This document shows positions 8,718 to 17,859 of a stretch of DNA of 64,000 nucleotides, in pieces (within the stretch, counting starts at the first letter, position 1; each line of letters opens with the position of its first letter). Position numbers and translations under genes: made by a program. The stretch spans positions 62,001 to 126,000 of the forward strand of contig CAZVDF010000001.1 in NCBI GenBank assembly GCA_964626055.1, given 5' to 3'. The notes beneath the pieces were generated by a model. The model searched no databases. It had not been told where the DNA came from and worked only from the letters and a program-made list of their open reading frames with translations. This stretch comes from JAFGSG01 sp964626055. GTDB lineage: Bacteria > Spirochaetota > UBA4802 > JAFGDQ01.

Positions 8718-10097
8718 ATGTTAAAAAAATCATTGATAACTGAATTGGAAAAGATCGCGGGCAAAGATAATGTACTTACCACGCCGGAAGCTTTAAAGGC
8801 ATATTCATACGACGGCACGACCGAATGGCAGCATGAACCGGACATCGTCGTTTTCCCCACAAGTGCAGAACAGGTCTCCCGGATAATGAAAATGGCAAAC
8901 ATTGAAAAAGTGCCGGTAACGCCAAGAGGAGGCGGTACGAATGTCAGCGGAGGATCCATTCCCATCCTTGGCGGCATTGCGCTTGTGATGACTAAAATGA
9001 ACAGGATATTAAAGATCGATAAGGAAAACCTGTCCGCGACCATTGAGCCGGGCGTTGTTCTCCAGGACCTTACAATAGCTCTGGCAAAAGAAGGCCTCTT
9101 TTTTCCGCCTGACCCGCAAAGTTTCTTCGGAGCGACACTGGGCGGGATCATTTCCGAGAACGCCGGCGGCCCGGCATGCGTAAAATATGGAGTGACCAAA
9201 CAGTATATACTGGGACTTGAGGTTGTCCTTCCTACAGGAGAGATCACGCGTTTCGGCGGCAGAACTATCAAAAATGTGGTCGGATACGATTTAATGCACA
9301 TATTCATAAGCGGTGAAGGTACGCTTGGAGTAATTACACAGGCTGAATTGAAACTAAATCCCCTTCCCCAAGCAAAAAAATCTATTATGGCTGTTTATAA
9401 TAATATGGCTTCTGCAGGGGAAACCGTATTCAGAGTCCTGGAAAAAGGAATTATCCCCGGTAAGATCGAATTCCTTGATAATTACATTATCAATAGGATT
9501 GAAGAGATGATGCCGATAGGCCTGCCAAAAGACGCAGGTTCCGTGCTGCTTTTTGAAGTAGACGGATTACCTGAAGCTATTGAAAAAGAAACAAACGGCA
9601 TAACCGATATTGCAAAACAATACGGCGCCCGGGAAGTAAGGATCGCTAAAAACCAGGCCGAAGCCGATCAATACTGGGCCGCCAGAAGAGCGGGCTTTGC
9701 GGCAACGTTCGGAAAAACACCTACTGTCAAGAATGAAGATGTAACGGTTCCGCGAGGCAGAATTCCGGATATGCTCAACAGGGTTGAATCAATATCAAAA
9801 AAATACAATGTCACAATAACGGTTCTCGGCCATGCAGGCGACGGAAATCTTCACCCTGCCATTCTTACGGACAGAAAAAATAAAGAACATTACGAAAGAG
9901 CGCTAAAAGCAATGGATGAGATCATTGAAGGAGCTGTTGAACTGGGAGGAGTTGTCGCAGGCGAGCACGGCATAGGCCTTGAAAAACAAAAATTTTTCAG
10001 AAAGACAATGGATCCGGTCGCGGTCGACCTTATGATTAAAATCAAAAAGCTTTTAGATCCCAATAATGTCATGAACCCCAATAAAATATGGGATTAG
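8718..10097 (+). CDS. FAD-linked 2-hydroxyacid oxidase, GlcD / D-lactate dehydrogenase type
   Basis: A 459-residue vanillyl-alcohol-oxidase-superfamily flavoprotein. The N-terminal FAD-binding PCMH domain contains TPRGGGTNVSGGSIP and SFFGATLGGIISENAGG; the C-terminal FAD-oxidase domain contains LGHAGDGNLHP and the end motif GEHGIGLEKQKF. The family oxidises glycolate, D-lactate or related 2-hydroxyacids and passes electrons to an Fe-S partner. That partner is the next gene. A strong AGGAGG lies 7 bp before the ATG. With iorAB downstream, aryl-lactate is a plausible substrate, giving arylpyruvate; this is inference from context. Confidence 0.9.
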   Translation: MLKKSLITELEKIAGKDNVLTTPEALKAYSYDGTTEWQHEPDIVVFPTSAEQVSRIMKMANIEKVPVTPRGGGTNVSGGSIPILGGIALVMTKMNRILKIDKENLSATIEPGVVLQDLTIALAKEGLFFPPDPQSFFGATLGGIISENAGGPACVKYGVTKQYILGLEVVLPTGEITRFGGRTIKNVVGYDLMHIFISGEGTLGVITQAELKLNPLPQAKKSIMAVYNNMASAGETVFRVLEKGIIPGKIEFLDNYIINRIEEMMPIGLPKDAGSVLLFEVDGLPEAIEKETNGITDIAKQYGAREVRIAKNQAEADQYWAARRAGFAATFGKTPTVKNEDVTVPRGRIPDMLNRVESISKKYNVTITVLGHAGDGNLHPAILTDRKNKEHYERALKAMDEIIEGAVELGGVVAGEHGIGLEKQKFFRKTMDPVAVDLMIKIKKLLDPNNVMNPNKIWD

Positions 10098-10126
10098 CAA
10101 ACAGAGTTCCAAAGAGAGATTAAAAC

Positions 10127-11398
10127 ATGAAAGATCTCAAAGAGTTAAAAAAAATAGAACAATACGCCGACAGCTGCATAAAATGCGGATTCTGTACTTT
10201 CTTTTGTCCTGTTTATCAGGAAGACAAGATTGAGATGAATGTTGCCAGAGGAAAAAATTATCTCATAAGACAGATTATCAAAGGAGAACAGGAATTCACG
10301 AAAGAAATGCAGGATATTTTAGGCAGGTGCCTTCTCTGCAAGAGATGCTGGTTCATCTGCCCGCCCAAGACTCAGATCGACAGAGTCGTTATGGCGGCAA
10401 GGGCGGAAAAAGTAAACAGGAAAGGCCTTGGACTCATCAAGAATCTTGCATTCAGAAAATTAATGTCCCACCGTAAGCTCTTCGGTCTTGTCGCAAAGCT
10501 GATCAGAAAATTCCAGTGGATAATGCCGAGAACGGAAGGGAATGTGCGTCATGTTCCGGATTTCGTCAAGATTTTCGGAAGAAGGAATTTCCCGGAATTC
10601 GCTAAGAAATTTTTACGCGACCAGGTTAAAGACGTTTATAAACCTGCGGACGGTAAGCCTGCAAAAATGAGAGTGGGCTTCTTTATGGGATGCCTTATCG
10701 ACTTCATGTATCCGGATCTCGGATTGAAAATGATCGACTTCCTGACAAAACACGGCGTTGAGATCGTTGTTCCGAAAGATCAGAGCTGCTGCGGTGTCCC
10801 GATGTCCACGAACGGTGATTATAAAACCGCGAGGATGCTGGCGGATAAAAACATCAAAGCCTTTGAAGACCTCAATGTAGATTACATCGTTTCAGTCTGC
10901 GCCACATGCAGTTCAGGATTAAAGGATTACCAGAAATACCTGCCCGAAAACGAAGAACAGAAAAAGCGTTACGAGGCATTTGAAAAAAAGATCAAAGACA
11001 TCAATGAGCTTGTATTCGATGTCCTTAAAATAAAGCCGGAAGAACTGACATTAAAGAAGGAATTCGACGGCAAGACCGCGACATGGCATGACCCGTGCCA
11101 TCTGGTCAGATATCAGAACATCAAAGATCAGCCAAGGGCAATATTAAAAGGATTAAAAGGGCTGAAGTACGCGGAAATGCCGAATGCGGATCTTTGCTGC
11201 GGCATGGGCGGTTCGTTCAGCGTAGTTCATTACGATATAACAAAAAAGATAGGCGCCAAGAAAATGAACGGGGTCAAGGCCACCGGAGCGGATATAATAG
11301 TTACTGCATGCCCGGGCTGCATGATGAGCCTCGCGGACAGCGTTTACCGGAACAATATGCCTCAGAAAGTTTATCATATTCTGGAGCTTGTAGAGTGA
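10127..11398 (+). CDS. GlcF-like Fe-S protein with two CCG domains
   Basis: A 423-residue protein with two [4Fe-4S] ferredoxin motifs at the N-terminus (CIKCGFCTFFCP near residue 16 and CLLCKRCWFICP near residue 68) and two cysteine-rich CCG domains (SCCGVP near residue 223 and CCGMGGSF near residue 357). This is the architecture of glycolate oxidase subunit GlcF and the LldE/HdrD-like electron carriers. It sits 29 bp after the FAD subunit and probably forms its electron-accepting partner, delivering electrons to quinone or another carrier. A GC-rich hairpin directly follows the stop. Confidence 0.9.
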   Translation: MKDLKELKKIEQYADSCIKCGFCTFFCPVYQEDKIEMNVARGKNYLIRQIIKGEQEFTKEMQDILGRCLLCKRCWFICPPKTQIDRVVMAARAEKVNRKGLGLIKNLAFRKLMSHRKLFGLVAKLIRKFQWIMPRTEGNVRHVPDFVKIFGRRNFPEFAKKFLRDQVKDVYKPADGKPAKMRVGFFMGCLIDFMYPDLGLKMIDFLTKHGVEIVVPKDQSCCGVPMSTNGDYKTARMLADKNIKAFEDLNVDYIVSVCATCSSGLKDYQKYLPENEEQKKRYEAFEKKIKDINELVFDVLKIKPEELTLKKEFDGKTATWHDPCHLVRYQNIKDQPRAILKGLKGLKYAEMPNADLCCGMGGSFSVVHYDITKKIGAKKMNGVKATGADIIVTACPGCMMSLADSVYRNNMPQKVYHILELVE

Positions 11399-11401
11399 TC
11401 A

Positions 11402-11432
11402 AAAGGCGGCAGCCTTAAAAGCTGCCGCCTTT
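11402..11432 (+). terminator. Hairpin after the GlcF-like gene
   Basis: A perfect 12-bp stem (AAAGGCGGCAGC, loop CTTAAAA, GCTGCCGCCTTT) begins 3 bp after the stop of the preceding gene. The T-run is only three bases, so termination may be partial, letting transcription continue into the next ligase gene. Confidence 0.6.
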
Positions 11433-11485
11433 GCTGAAATAAATTAGCAAAAAATAATTTAGTTAAATATTGAGGAGGTTTTCCT

Positions 11486-13096
11486 ATGATTAAGACTGAT
11501 TTTTGGCTGACAGCAAAGGATGTGTTGAGGGTTAACGCGGTAAAATGGCCTGATAAGATAGGCTCAAAAGATTTGTTCAGAGAATTCACTTTTAAAGAAT
11601 GGAACGAGCGCTCATGCAGGCTCGCAAATGCACTCGCCGATATGGGTATGCAAAAAGGCGACAGGTTTGCAGTTCTAGCTTACAACTGCGCCGAGTGGAT
11701 GGATATATATGCCGCGGCGGCAAAGGGCGGCTTTATCGTGGTGCCGATCATGTTCAGGCTTTCAGCGGCGGAAATGGAATACAATATCAATCACAGCGAA
11801 TGCAAGGTCTTCATCGTACAAGGGGGGAAAGACAAAAGAACGGGCAAAGACTATCCATGGATCGACATGGTCAACGGATTAAAGAAAAACATTCCCACTG
11901 TAAAGAAATACATGTATTTCGGATACGACTGCGCTAAATACGACGGTTATGTTTCATACGAAGACGCAATGGCAAAAGCAAGCGCGGAAGAGCCGGCTAC
12001 AAAAGTCGATCCGGAAGATATCTGGATCATAATGTATACAAGCGGCACTACCGGCAAACCGAAAGGAGTCATGAAAAGCCACAGATCTCTGTTCTCGCAG
12101 TATTTTATTATGATACACGATCACTTCTTCAGGCACGACGACTGCACACTGCTTGTTATGCCGTGCTGCCATATTAATTCCCTGCTCTACTCCTTTGTCA
12201 ACACATGGGTCGGGGCAACGGTAATGTGCTATAATATGGCAAGCTTTGACCCGGAAGATCTTTTAAAGACATTCTCGGATCATAAGGTTACATTTACATC
12301 CCTCGTCCCGACTCACTATATAATGATGCTCTCGCTGCCGGATGAAGTTAAGAAAAAATACGATCTTACCACTATCAGAAAGCTGCTCATTTCCTCCGCT
12401 CCGGCGCGCAGGGACACCAAGCTGGGAATACTCAAGATGTTCCCAAACTCGCAGCTCGATGAGGCGTACGGATCGACAGAAGCGGGATGCGTTACCATCC
12501 TTAAACCCGAAGAGCAGCTTACAAAGCTCGGTTCATGCGGGCGCGAGGTTATCGGCACCGACATTATAAGGCTTTATGACGAAGAAGGCAAACTGATCAC
12601 AAAACCGAATGCGGTCGGCGAAGTTTATTCCAGAAGCCCGATGCTGTTTTCCGGTTATTGGAAAGATCCCGAAAAGACAAAAGCCGCCCTGAAAGGAGAA
12701 TACTTCAGCGCCGGCGATATGGGATACAAAGACGAAGACGGATACCTCTTCCTTGTAGACAGGAAAGCGAACATGATAATTTCCGGCGGTGAAAATATTT
12801 TCCCGTCCGAAGTTGAAAACTGTCTGGGCGGCAACCCGAAAGTTAAGGATGTTGCGGTCATAGGCATTCCTCACGAAAAATGGGGAGAGACCGTAATGGC
12901 AGTAATCGTTCTGCATGCGGGCAAAACGGCTACCGAAGAGGAAATAATAGCACATTGCAAAGGCAAGATCGCAGGATACAAAGTTCCCAGGAAAGTAATT
13001 TTTATTAAAGAAGAGGAAATGCCGAAAACCCCAACGGGTAAAATACTGCACAGAATACTGAGGGAGAAATACGGCATGTGGAAGGATGCCCTGTAA
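11486..13096 (+). CDS. AMP-forming acyl-CoA synthetase (second of two)
   Basis: A 536-residue ANL-superfamily ligase with MYTSGTTGKPKG near residue 183, YGSTEAG, the SAGDMG motif (variant of TGD), the hinge DRKANMIISGGENIFP and the catalytic lysine in TPTGKILHR. The start follows GAGGAGG by 9 bp. It shares the domain plan of the ligase at 7146 but differs in sequence throughout, so it is a paralogue rather than a recent duplicate. It lies between the oxidase genes and iorAB, suggesting a role in activating or recycling acids of the same pathway. Confidence 0.9.
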   Translation: MIKTDFWLTAKDVLRVNAVKWPDKIGSKDLFREFTFKEWNERSCRLANALADMGMQKGDRFAVLAYNCAEWMDIYAAAAKGGFIVVPIMFRLSAAEMEYNINHSECKVFIVQGGKDKRTGKDYPWIDMVNGLKKNIPTVKKYMYFGYDCAKYDGYVSYEDAMAKASAEEPATKVDPEDIWIIMYTSGTTGKPKGVMKSHRSLFSQYFIMIHDHFFRHDDCTLLVMPCCHINSLLYSFVNTWVGATVMCYNMASFDPEDLLKTFSDHKVTFTSLVPTHYIMMLSLPDEVKKKYDLTTIRKLLISSAPARRDTKLGILKMFPNSQLDEAYGSTEAGCVTILKPEEQLTKLGSCGREVIGTDIIRLYDEEGKLITKPNAVGEVYSRSPMLFSGYWKDPEKTKAALKGEYFSAGDMGYKDEDGYLFLVDRKANMIISGGENIFPSEVENCLGGNPKVKDVAVIGIPHEKWGETVMAVIVLHAGKTATEEEIIAHCKGKIAGYKVPRKVIFIKEEEMPKTPTGKILHRILREKYGMWKDAL

Positions 13097-13141
13097 TATT
13101 CAGACAGGGGATAATACATTTTAATGCAAAATTAGATCGGA

Positions 13142-13261
13142 TGCCGATATGGCCGTTTCAAACTATCAAAAATTTTTCATGCACTTGCCCGGGGTCACGC
13201 CCACGAACGATCCCTTAACAGTCTTTAAAAATTTTTGATAGTTTGAAGCGGCCATCCGGCA
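13142..13261. repeat. Long imperfect inverted repeat inside the catabolic cluster
   Basis: Arms at 13142-13177 and 13227-13261 are about 35 bp and almost complementary, with one small shift (cores TTTCAAACTATCAAAAATTT and its complement; GGCCGTTTC versus GCGGCC). The loop is about 50 bases. It occupies most of the 217-bp gap between the second ligase and iorA. It resembles the other intergenic hairpin elements of the window in design but not in sequence. It could be an mRNA-processing structure or a small mobile element. Confidence 0.75.
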
Positions 13262-13313
13262 CGGCAATAATGTTTTTTATATTAAAAATATTTAACAGTT
13301 TTACGAGGCCAAA

Positions 13314-15110
13314 ATGAAAAAAATATTGCAGGGAAACGAAGCAATCGCAAGAGGCGCCTGGGAAGCGGGCGTTACCGTCGCCTGCGCTTATCCGGGAACA
13401 CCGAGCAGCGAGATACTGCCGGAGCTCGCGCAGTATAAGGAAATCAAGGCCCAGTGGTCCCCGAATGAAAAGGTCGCGGTTGAAGAAGCCTCGGGCGCGG
13501 CATTTACCGGCGCAAGGGCGATTGCGTGCATGAAACACGTCGGAATGAACGTAGCCGCTGATCCTTTCATGACGCTTGCATACACGGGGACAAAAGGAGG
13601 ATTCGTCATCATGGTGGCCGACGATCCGAATGTGCACAGCTCCCAGAATGAACAGGACAGCCGCAACTGGGCGCGTTTCGCAAAAGTCCCGATGCTTGAA
13701 CCCGGCGACGCTCAGGAATGCAAGGACTTCACTAAGATCGCGTTCGAAATCAGCGAAAAATTCGATACGCCGGTGCTGCTGAAAGGAGAGACCAGAGTTT
13801 CCCACTCCGACTCGCTTGTGGAACTCGGAGAGAGGAAGGAAGCCCCGATTGCTCTCGGACTTGATAAAAAAGAAGCCCCTAAATACGTAATGGTGCCCGT
13901 ATGGGTGAGACAGCGACGCATAGCAATTGAAAAAAGAATGAAGAACCTTGAAAAATATGCGGACGAATTTCCATACAATATAATGGAAATCAATGATACA
14001 AAAGTCGGGGTAATTACCTCCGGCGCTTCGTACATGTACATGAAGGAAGTCTTTCCCAATTATTCCTATCTTAAACTGGGTATGGTCTGGCCGCTTCCCG
14101 GGAAGATGATCGCCAAATTTTTTAAAAAAGTAAAAAAAGTCATCGTTGTCGAAGAACTCGACCCGTTCCTTGAAACGGAAATAAGAGCGCTCGGATATAA
14201 AGTAGCTATCGGGAAAAATAAAATACCCAATATGTTCGAATTATCCCCTGAGATTGTTGAAAAATCCTTAAAAGGCAAATCATACAGGGCCCCGAAGATA
14301 AGGGTAAAGACCGAAGATATCCCTAAAAGGCCTCCTAATCTTTGCCCCGGCTGCTCCCACAGGGCTCTCTTCTATTCGCTGAAAAAGCTCGGCGTATTCG
14401 TTTTCGGGGACATAGGATGCTATGCGCTGGCATCCGGACCTCCTCTGAGCGCCATTCATACAACGGTATGCATGGGCGCAGGTATCGGCGGAGCATATGG
14501 CGCCGGGAAGGCGCTTGGCCAGGACGGTCTCGGCAAGATATGTTCCGTACTTGGCGATTCGACTTTCCTGCACGGCGGTATAGGGCCTGTAATGGATGCG
14601 GTCTACAATAAAGGGTATTCGACAACTATAATTCTGGACAACAGAATCACCGGCATGACCGGTCTCCAGGAGCATCCCGGTACGGGATATACGCTGAAGG
14701 GCGAAGACACCAACATGATAGATTACGAACAGCTGGTCAGGGCTCTTGGCGTAAAGCATATTCGCAAAGTCGATCCGTACAATTTAAAAGAGACTATGGA
14801 CGTCATCAAAGAGGAGTTGAACAGGGACGACGCTTCTGTTATAATCACGCATAACGGACCCTGCATGCTCCACAGAAGAGAAAAAAGGAAATTCCAGCAC
14901 CCTTATTATAAAATAGATACGGATAAGTGCAGAGGATGCAAGAGCTGTCTTGAAATCGGATGCCCGGCCATCAGCTGGATTGAAAAGGAAGGCGTTACCG
15001 CGGACGGGAAGAACAGAAAAGGTTATGTATCCATCAATAAACTTCAATGCCCGGGCTGCGGTCTTTGCTCGCAGATCTGCAAATTTGAAGCCATAATTCC
15101 GGGAGAATAG
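13314..15110 (+). CDS. iorA: Indolepyruvate:ferredoxin oxidoreductase, alpha subunit
   Basis: A 598-residue protein. The N-terminal pyrimidine-binding domain starts with GNEAIARGAWEAGV and has AYPGTPSSEI; the thiamine-diphosphate domain contains CPGCSHRA near residue 344 and the GDIGCYAL and GDSTFLHGG segments; two [4Fe-4S] motifs close the protein (CRGCKSCLEIGCP and CPGCGLCSQICKFEA). IorAB oxidatively decarboxylates arylpyruvates to aryl-acetyl-CoA with ferredoxin reduction, in aromatic amino-acid fermentation. It is followed after 10 bp by iorB with an AGGAGG between. The two ligases and the hydroxyacid oxidase upstream fit the same pathway. Confidence 0.95.
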   Translation: MKKILQGNEAIARGAWEAGVTVACAYPGTPSSEILPELAQYKEIKAQWSPNEKVAVEEASGAAFTGARAIACMKHVGMNVAADPFMTLAYTGTKGGFVIMVADDPNVHSSQNEQDSRNWARFAKVPMLEPGDAQECKDFTKIAFEISEKFDTPVLLKGETRVSHSDSLVELGERKEAPIALGLDKKEAPKYVMVPVWVRQRRIAIEKRMKNLEKYADEFPYNIMEINDTKVGVITSGASYMYMKEVFPNYSYLKLGMVWPLPGKMIAKFFKKVKKVIVVEELDPFLETEIRALGYKVAIGKNKIPNMFELSPEIVEKSLKGKSYRAPKIRVKTEDIPKRPPNLCPGCSHRALFYSLKKLGVFVFGDIGCYALASGPPLSAIHTTVCMGAGIGGAYGAGKALGQDGLGKICSVLGDSTFLHGGIGPVMDAVYNKGYSTTIILDNRITGMTGLQEHPGTGYTLKGEDTNMIDYEQLVRALGVKHIRKVDPYNLKETMDVIKEELNRDDASVIITHNGPCMLHRREKRKFQHPYYKIDTDKCRGCKSCLEIGCPAISWIEKEGVTADGKNRKGYVSINKLQCPGCGLCSQICKFEAIIPGE

Positions 15111-15120
15111 GAGGTACACA

Positions 15121-15711
15121 ATGAAAAAAAACAAAGTGACCAACATATTAGTTTCAGGAGTCGGCGGACAGGGAGCCATTCTTGCGAGCAACATACTCGC
15201 GCACGTTTTTGTCGAAGCAGGATATGATGTCAAAAAAAGCGAGGTTCACGGGATGTCCCAGAGAGGCGGCGACGTTACTACGCATTTCAGGTATGGCGAT
15301 AAGGTCTATTCTCCTCTCATTAAGTACGGCGATGTGGATTTTCTTCTTTCGTTCGAGCTTCTTGAAGCATTGCGATACATAAATTACTGCAAAGACGGCG
15401 CAAAAATTGTTCTTAATAACCAGAAGATATATCCTCCGGCCGTAAACCTCGGACAGGCAGCGTATCCGGAAGACATACCGGGCATGTTCAGAAAGCATTT
15501 CAAGAACAATGTCCACCTGATAAGCGGACAGGATATAGCGCTGAAAATTGGAAACGCCCAGGCCGCGAATGTAGTGCTGGTCGGCGCATTTTCGCGTTTT
15601 TTCCCGGAAATAAAGGAAGAAATGTGGCTTAATGCCTTAACCGATCTTCTTCCAAAAAAAATTCACGAACTTAATATTTCCGCATTCAAGGAGGGTCAAA
15701 AAGCCAGCTGA
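15121..15711 (+). CDS. iorB: Indolepyruvate:ferredoxin oxidoreductase, beta subunit
   Basis: A 196-residue gamma-type subunit of the pyruvate/2-ketoacid ferredoxin oxidoreductase family, with the characteristic start VSGVGGQGAILASNIL and the segment KSEVHGMSQRGGDV. It completes IorAB with the gene directly upstream. The length is normal for IorB. Downstream the gap contains a separate promoter, so transcription of the TetR gene need not depend on this operon. Confidence 0.95.
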   Translation: MKKNKVTNILVSGVGGQGAILASNILAHVFVEAGYDVKKSEVHGMSQRGGDVTTHFRYGDKVYSPLIKYGDVDFLLSFELLEALRYINYCKDGAKIVLNNQKIYPPAVNLGQAAYPEDIPGMFRKHFKNNVHLISGQDIALKIGNAQAANVVLVGAFSRFFPEIKEEMWLNALTDLLPKKIHELNISAFKEGQKAS

Positions 15712-15769
15712 TACTGATTCAATATAGGTTATATATTATCATCACCGTTTCTTCCATTGGAAATGTTTC

Positions 15770-15798
15770 TTGACAACGGATATCATGATATCGATTAT
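15770..15798 (+). promoter_or_regulatory. Promoter of the TetR gene with a palindrome in the spacer
   Basis: TTGACA at 15770-15775 is followed by the perfect palindrome GATATCATGATATC (15779-15792) and an AT-rich -10 region (GATTAT at 15793, or TTATAA two bases later). The palindrome sits exactly between the boxes, a good place for repression. It is unlike the operator at 7000-7037. Confidence 0.6.
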
Positions 15799-15829
15799 AA
15801 ACTGATTTTTTGATAATTAGGTATGCTGT

Positions 15830-16435
15830 ATGACATTTGGCAATAAACGCGCAAGCAGAAAGATAGAAAACGTCCTTAAGATCGGAGCTGAGCTATTCAG
15901 CAAAAACGGCTACGCGGAAACAAGCATGGAGGATATTGCATCTGCGGTAAAGCTCAGCAAGGGGGGCTTATATCATTATTTTAACAGCAAAACGGATCTC
16001 CTGTTTGCCATTGTCGATAATTTCATGGACATTGTTCTTGAGGACCTGCAGGAAGAATTGAGCAAAATTGGAGATAAACGCGAAAGAGTGAAAAGACTGA
16101 TTTTCCGCCATGTCGAGCGATATCCCAGATGCATCGCCGAGGCAAAGACGCTTTTTCACGATGCGCACAACCTTCCCTCGAAATCCTTTAATAAAATTTT
16201 GGCTAAAGAAAGGGAATACGACCGCATTACATTTAACGTGTTATCCGACTATTTCGGCTCTTCACTCACTAAAGATCAGATCACTGCCGTAACATTCATC
16301 CTGCTGGGCATGTGTAACTCCATTTATTCATGGTACAATCCGACCAGCCCTATAACCCCCGAAAAGCTTTCCGAGATAATCTTTTATATTTTAACGGACG
16401 GGGTATGCGGTATTCAGCAAAAAAATAAATCTTAG
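15830..16435 (+). CDS. TetR/AcrR-family transcriptional regulator
   Basis: A 201-residue protein with an N-terminal helix-turn-helix of TetR type (ILKIGAELFSKNGY-like start, TSMEDIASAVKLSKGGLYHYF near residue 37) and a helical ligand-binding domain with the form of fatty-acid/acyl-CoA-responsive regulators (about residues 60-195). It ends the catabolic cluster of CoA ligases and IorAB, so it is a candidate to bind the operator at 7000-7037 or its own promoter palindrome at 15779-15792. These two sites differ in sequence, so it probably does not bind both. Confidence 0.9.
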   Translation: MTFGNKRASRKIENVLKIGAELFSKNGYAETSMEDIASAVKLSKGGLYHYFNSKTDLLFAIVDNFMDIVLEDLQEELSKIGDKRERVKRLIFRHVERYPRCIAEAKTLFHDAHNLPSKSFNKILAKEREYDRITFNVLSDYFGSSLTKDQITAVTFILLGMCNSIYSWYNPTSPITPEKLSEIIFYILTDGVCGIQQKNKS

Positions 16436-16484
16436 AAACCATCTCAAAATTACGGATTCATGTAAGTGATTGCTGATAAATTAC

Positions 16485-16514
16485 TTGACAAAATTCAGCA
16501 TGGCATGCTATTTA
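16485..16514 (+). promoter_or_regulatory. Promoter upstream of ispE
   Basis: TTGACA at 16485-16490, an 18-bp spacer containing GCATGGCATGC, and TATTTA at 16509-16514. The predicted start leaves only about 25 bases before the TTG start codon of ispE, and no ribosome-binding site is visible in that leader. Confidence 0.55.
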
Positions 16515-16545
16515 AGCATAAAATTTTTAAAAAATCAAAAATTCA

Positions 16546-17457
16546 TTGACGTATAAAGCTAGAGCGTACGCTAAGGTTAATCTTCATTTAGAGGTACTCA
16601 ACAGAAGAAGTGATTTATATCACGATATCTTTAGTCTTAATGCCAGTCTTGATTTATTCGACCGATTAACATTCAAACGGCTAAATATCTCTAATAAATT
16701 CGATGATGTACAGGTAAATATTCACCCGGAAGGGGGCGAATGGCCGGATATCTTTTCATCCGTTGCCGAAGAAGATAATCTTATAACGAAAGCGGTTAAG
16801 TACTATATGGGCCGGATAAAAAAATCCGGGGAAATTTCCATAGCAGTGGAAAAAAATATCCCTGCAGGCGCCGGGATGGGCGGAGGAAGCAGCGACGCCG
16901 CAGCGGCTCTCAGACTGCTGAATAATTTCTTTATTAGATCAAATGAAGGATTATCGGAAGACGAACTCCTCCGGCTCGGAGCAAAAGTAGGAGCGGATAT
17001 TCCTTACTGCCTGTGCGGCGGTTATGCAATATGCGAAGGCATCGGAGACACTGTTGAGAAAATCGAAGGTAAACTGAAATACTGGGTATTAATCGCCAAT
17101 TGCGGCATAAAAATAAATACCGCCTCTGCCTATAAAGCGCTGAACAGGGGCCGTAATTCGTATTTCAACAAAACGGAAATTGAAGAAAAAAAATATCAAT
17201 TTAAGAATGGAATAAAGAAAGGAAATATCGACAGTTTTAAATACATCTTAAAAAATGATTTCGAATCTCCGGCTTTTTCGGATCATCCGGAATTGAAGGA
17301 AATAAAAAATGCGATTTCCGGGTATAAGCCGGAATATGTAACAATGACCGGAAGCGGTTCAAGTATCATCGGACTTTTCAAGAATAAAAGTGACGCTAAA
17401 AAGGCCAAAACCGGAATAAGCAAAACAGCAAAGATCGTTATAGCAAAGTTTTTATAA
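16546..17457 (+). CDS. ispE: 4-diphosphocytidyl-2-C-methyl-D-erythritol kinase
   Basis: A 303-residue GHMP kinase of the MEP isoprenoid pathway, phosphorylating CDP-methylerythritol. The N-terminal AYAKVNLHLEV and the ATP-binding glycine-rich motif PAGAGMGGGSSDAAAA (from about residue 105) are typical, as is the C-terminal MTGSGSSIIGLF. The frame favours a TTG start at 16546 because AKVNLHL is always near the N-terminus and no ATG precedes it. A weak or absent ribosome-binding site is odd. Next to tRNA-Gln and rplY-pth, an arrangement common in spirochaetes and Firmicutes. Confidence 0.93.
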   Translation: MTYKARAYAKVNLHLEVLNRRSDLYHDIFSLNASLDLFDRLTFKRLNISNKFDDVQVNIHPEGGEWPDIFSSVAEEDNLITKAVKYYMGRIKKSGEISIAVEKNIPAGAGMGGGSSDAAAALRLLNNFFIRSNEGLSEDELLRLGAKVGADIPYCLCGGYAICEGIGDTVEKIEGKLKYWVLIANCGIKINTASAYKALNRGRNSYFNKTEIEEKKYQFKNGIKKGNIDSFKYILKNDFESPAFSDHPELKEIKNAISGYKPEYVTMTGSGSSIIGLFKNKSDAKKAKTGISKTAKIVIAKFL

Positions 17458-17466
17458 TAAATCCGT

Positions 17467-17538
17467 TGAGGCGTCGCCAAGCGGTAAGGCACCGGGTTTT
17501 GGTCCCGGCATCCCCAGGTTCGAATCCTGGCGCCTCAG
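17467..17538 (+). tRNA. tRNA-Gln (anticodon TTG)
   Basis: A full cloverleaf can be drawn: acceptor TGAGGCG pairs with CGCCTCA, the D-arm is GCCAAGCGGTAAGGC, the anticodon arm CCGGG-TTTTGGT-CCCGG reads TTG, the T-arm is CCAGG-TTCGAAT-CCTGG, with discriminator G. There is no encoded CCA. Confidence 0.95.
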
Positions 17539-17859
17539 ATAATATTTCAGGAAGTTCCAGGATTTGACCCCGGGATATTATTCAATGCTGAAATTTTAGG
17601 GTGCCGCGGCAAATCCATGGAAAAATCCTGGAATAATTAATCGATGTGATGTAAATTTTTCATTCCAATGAGCCGTTCGCCCGGTTCAGCAGAATGACAA
17701 TATTGAGTCGATATATCTTAAGAATCCCAGTTCATCTTTTCCTTTAAATACTTTATGGTTAAATGAACTGTCTGGCCGTATAATAAGGCGGAGTATTCAT
17801 CAGGATCAAGAATACGGATTTGCGTAAAATCTAATATAATAATACAGAGAGTGAATAAT
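17539..17859. other. Gap between tRNA-Gln and rplY
   Basis: No coding region was found in these 321 bases. An imperfect hairpin (ATAATAT ... ATATTAT, about 17540-17581) follows the tRNA and may end its transcript. A longer-range repeat, CAGTTCAT at 17728 and ATGAACTG at 17763, could form a hairpin in the rplY leader. TATAAT-like boxes occur at 17779 and 17835 without a convincing -35 box. Confidence 0.4.
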
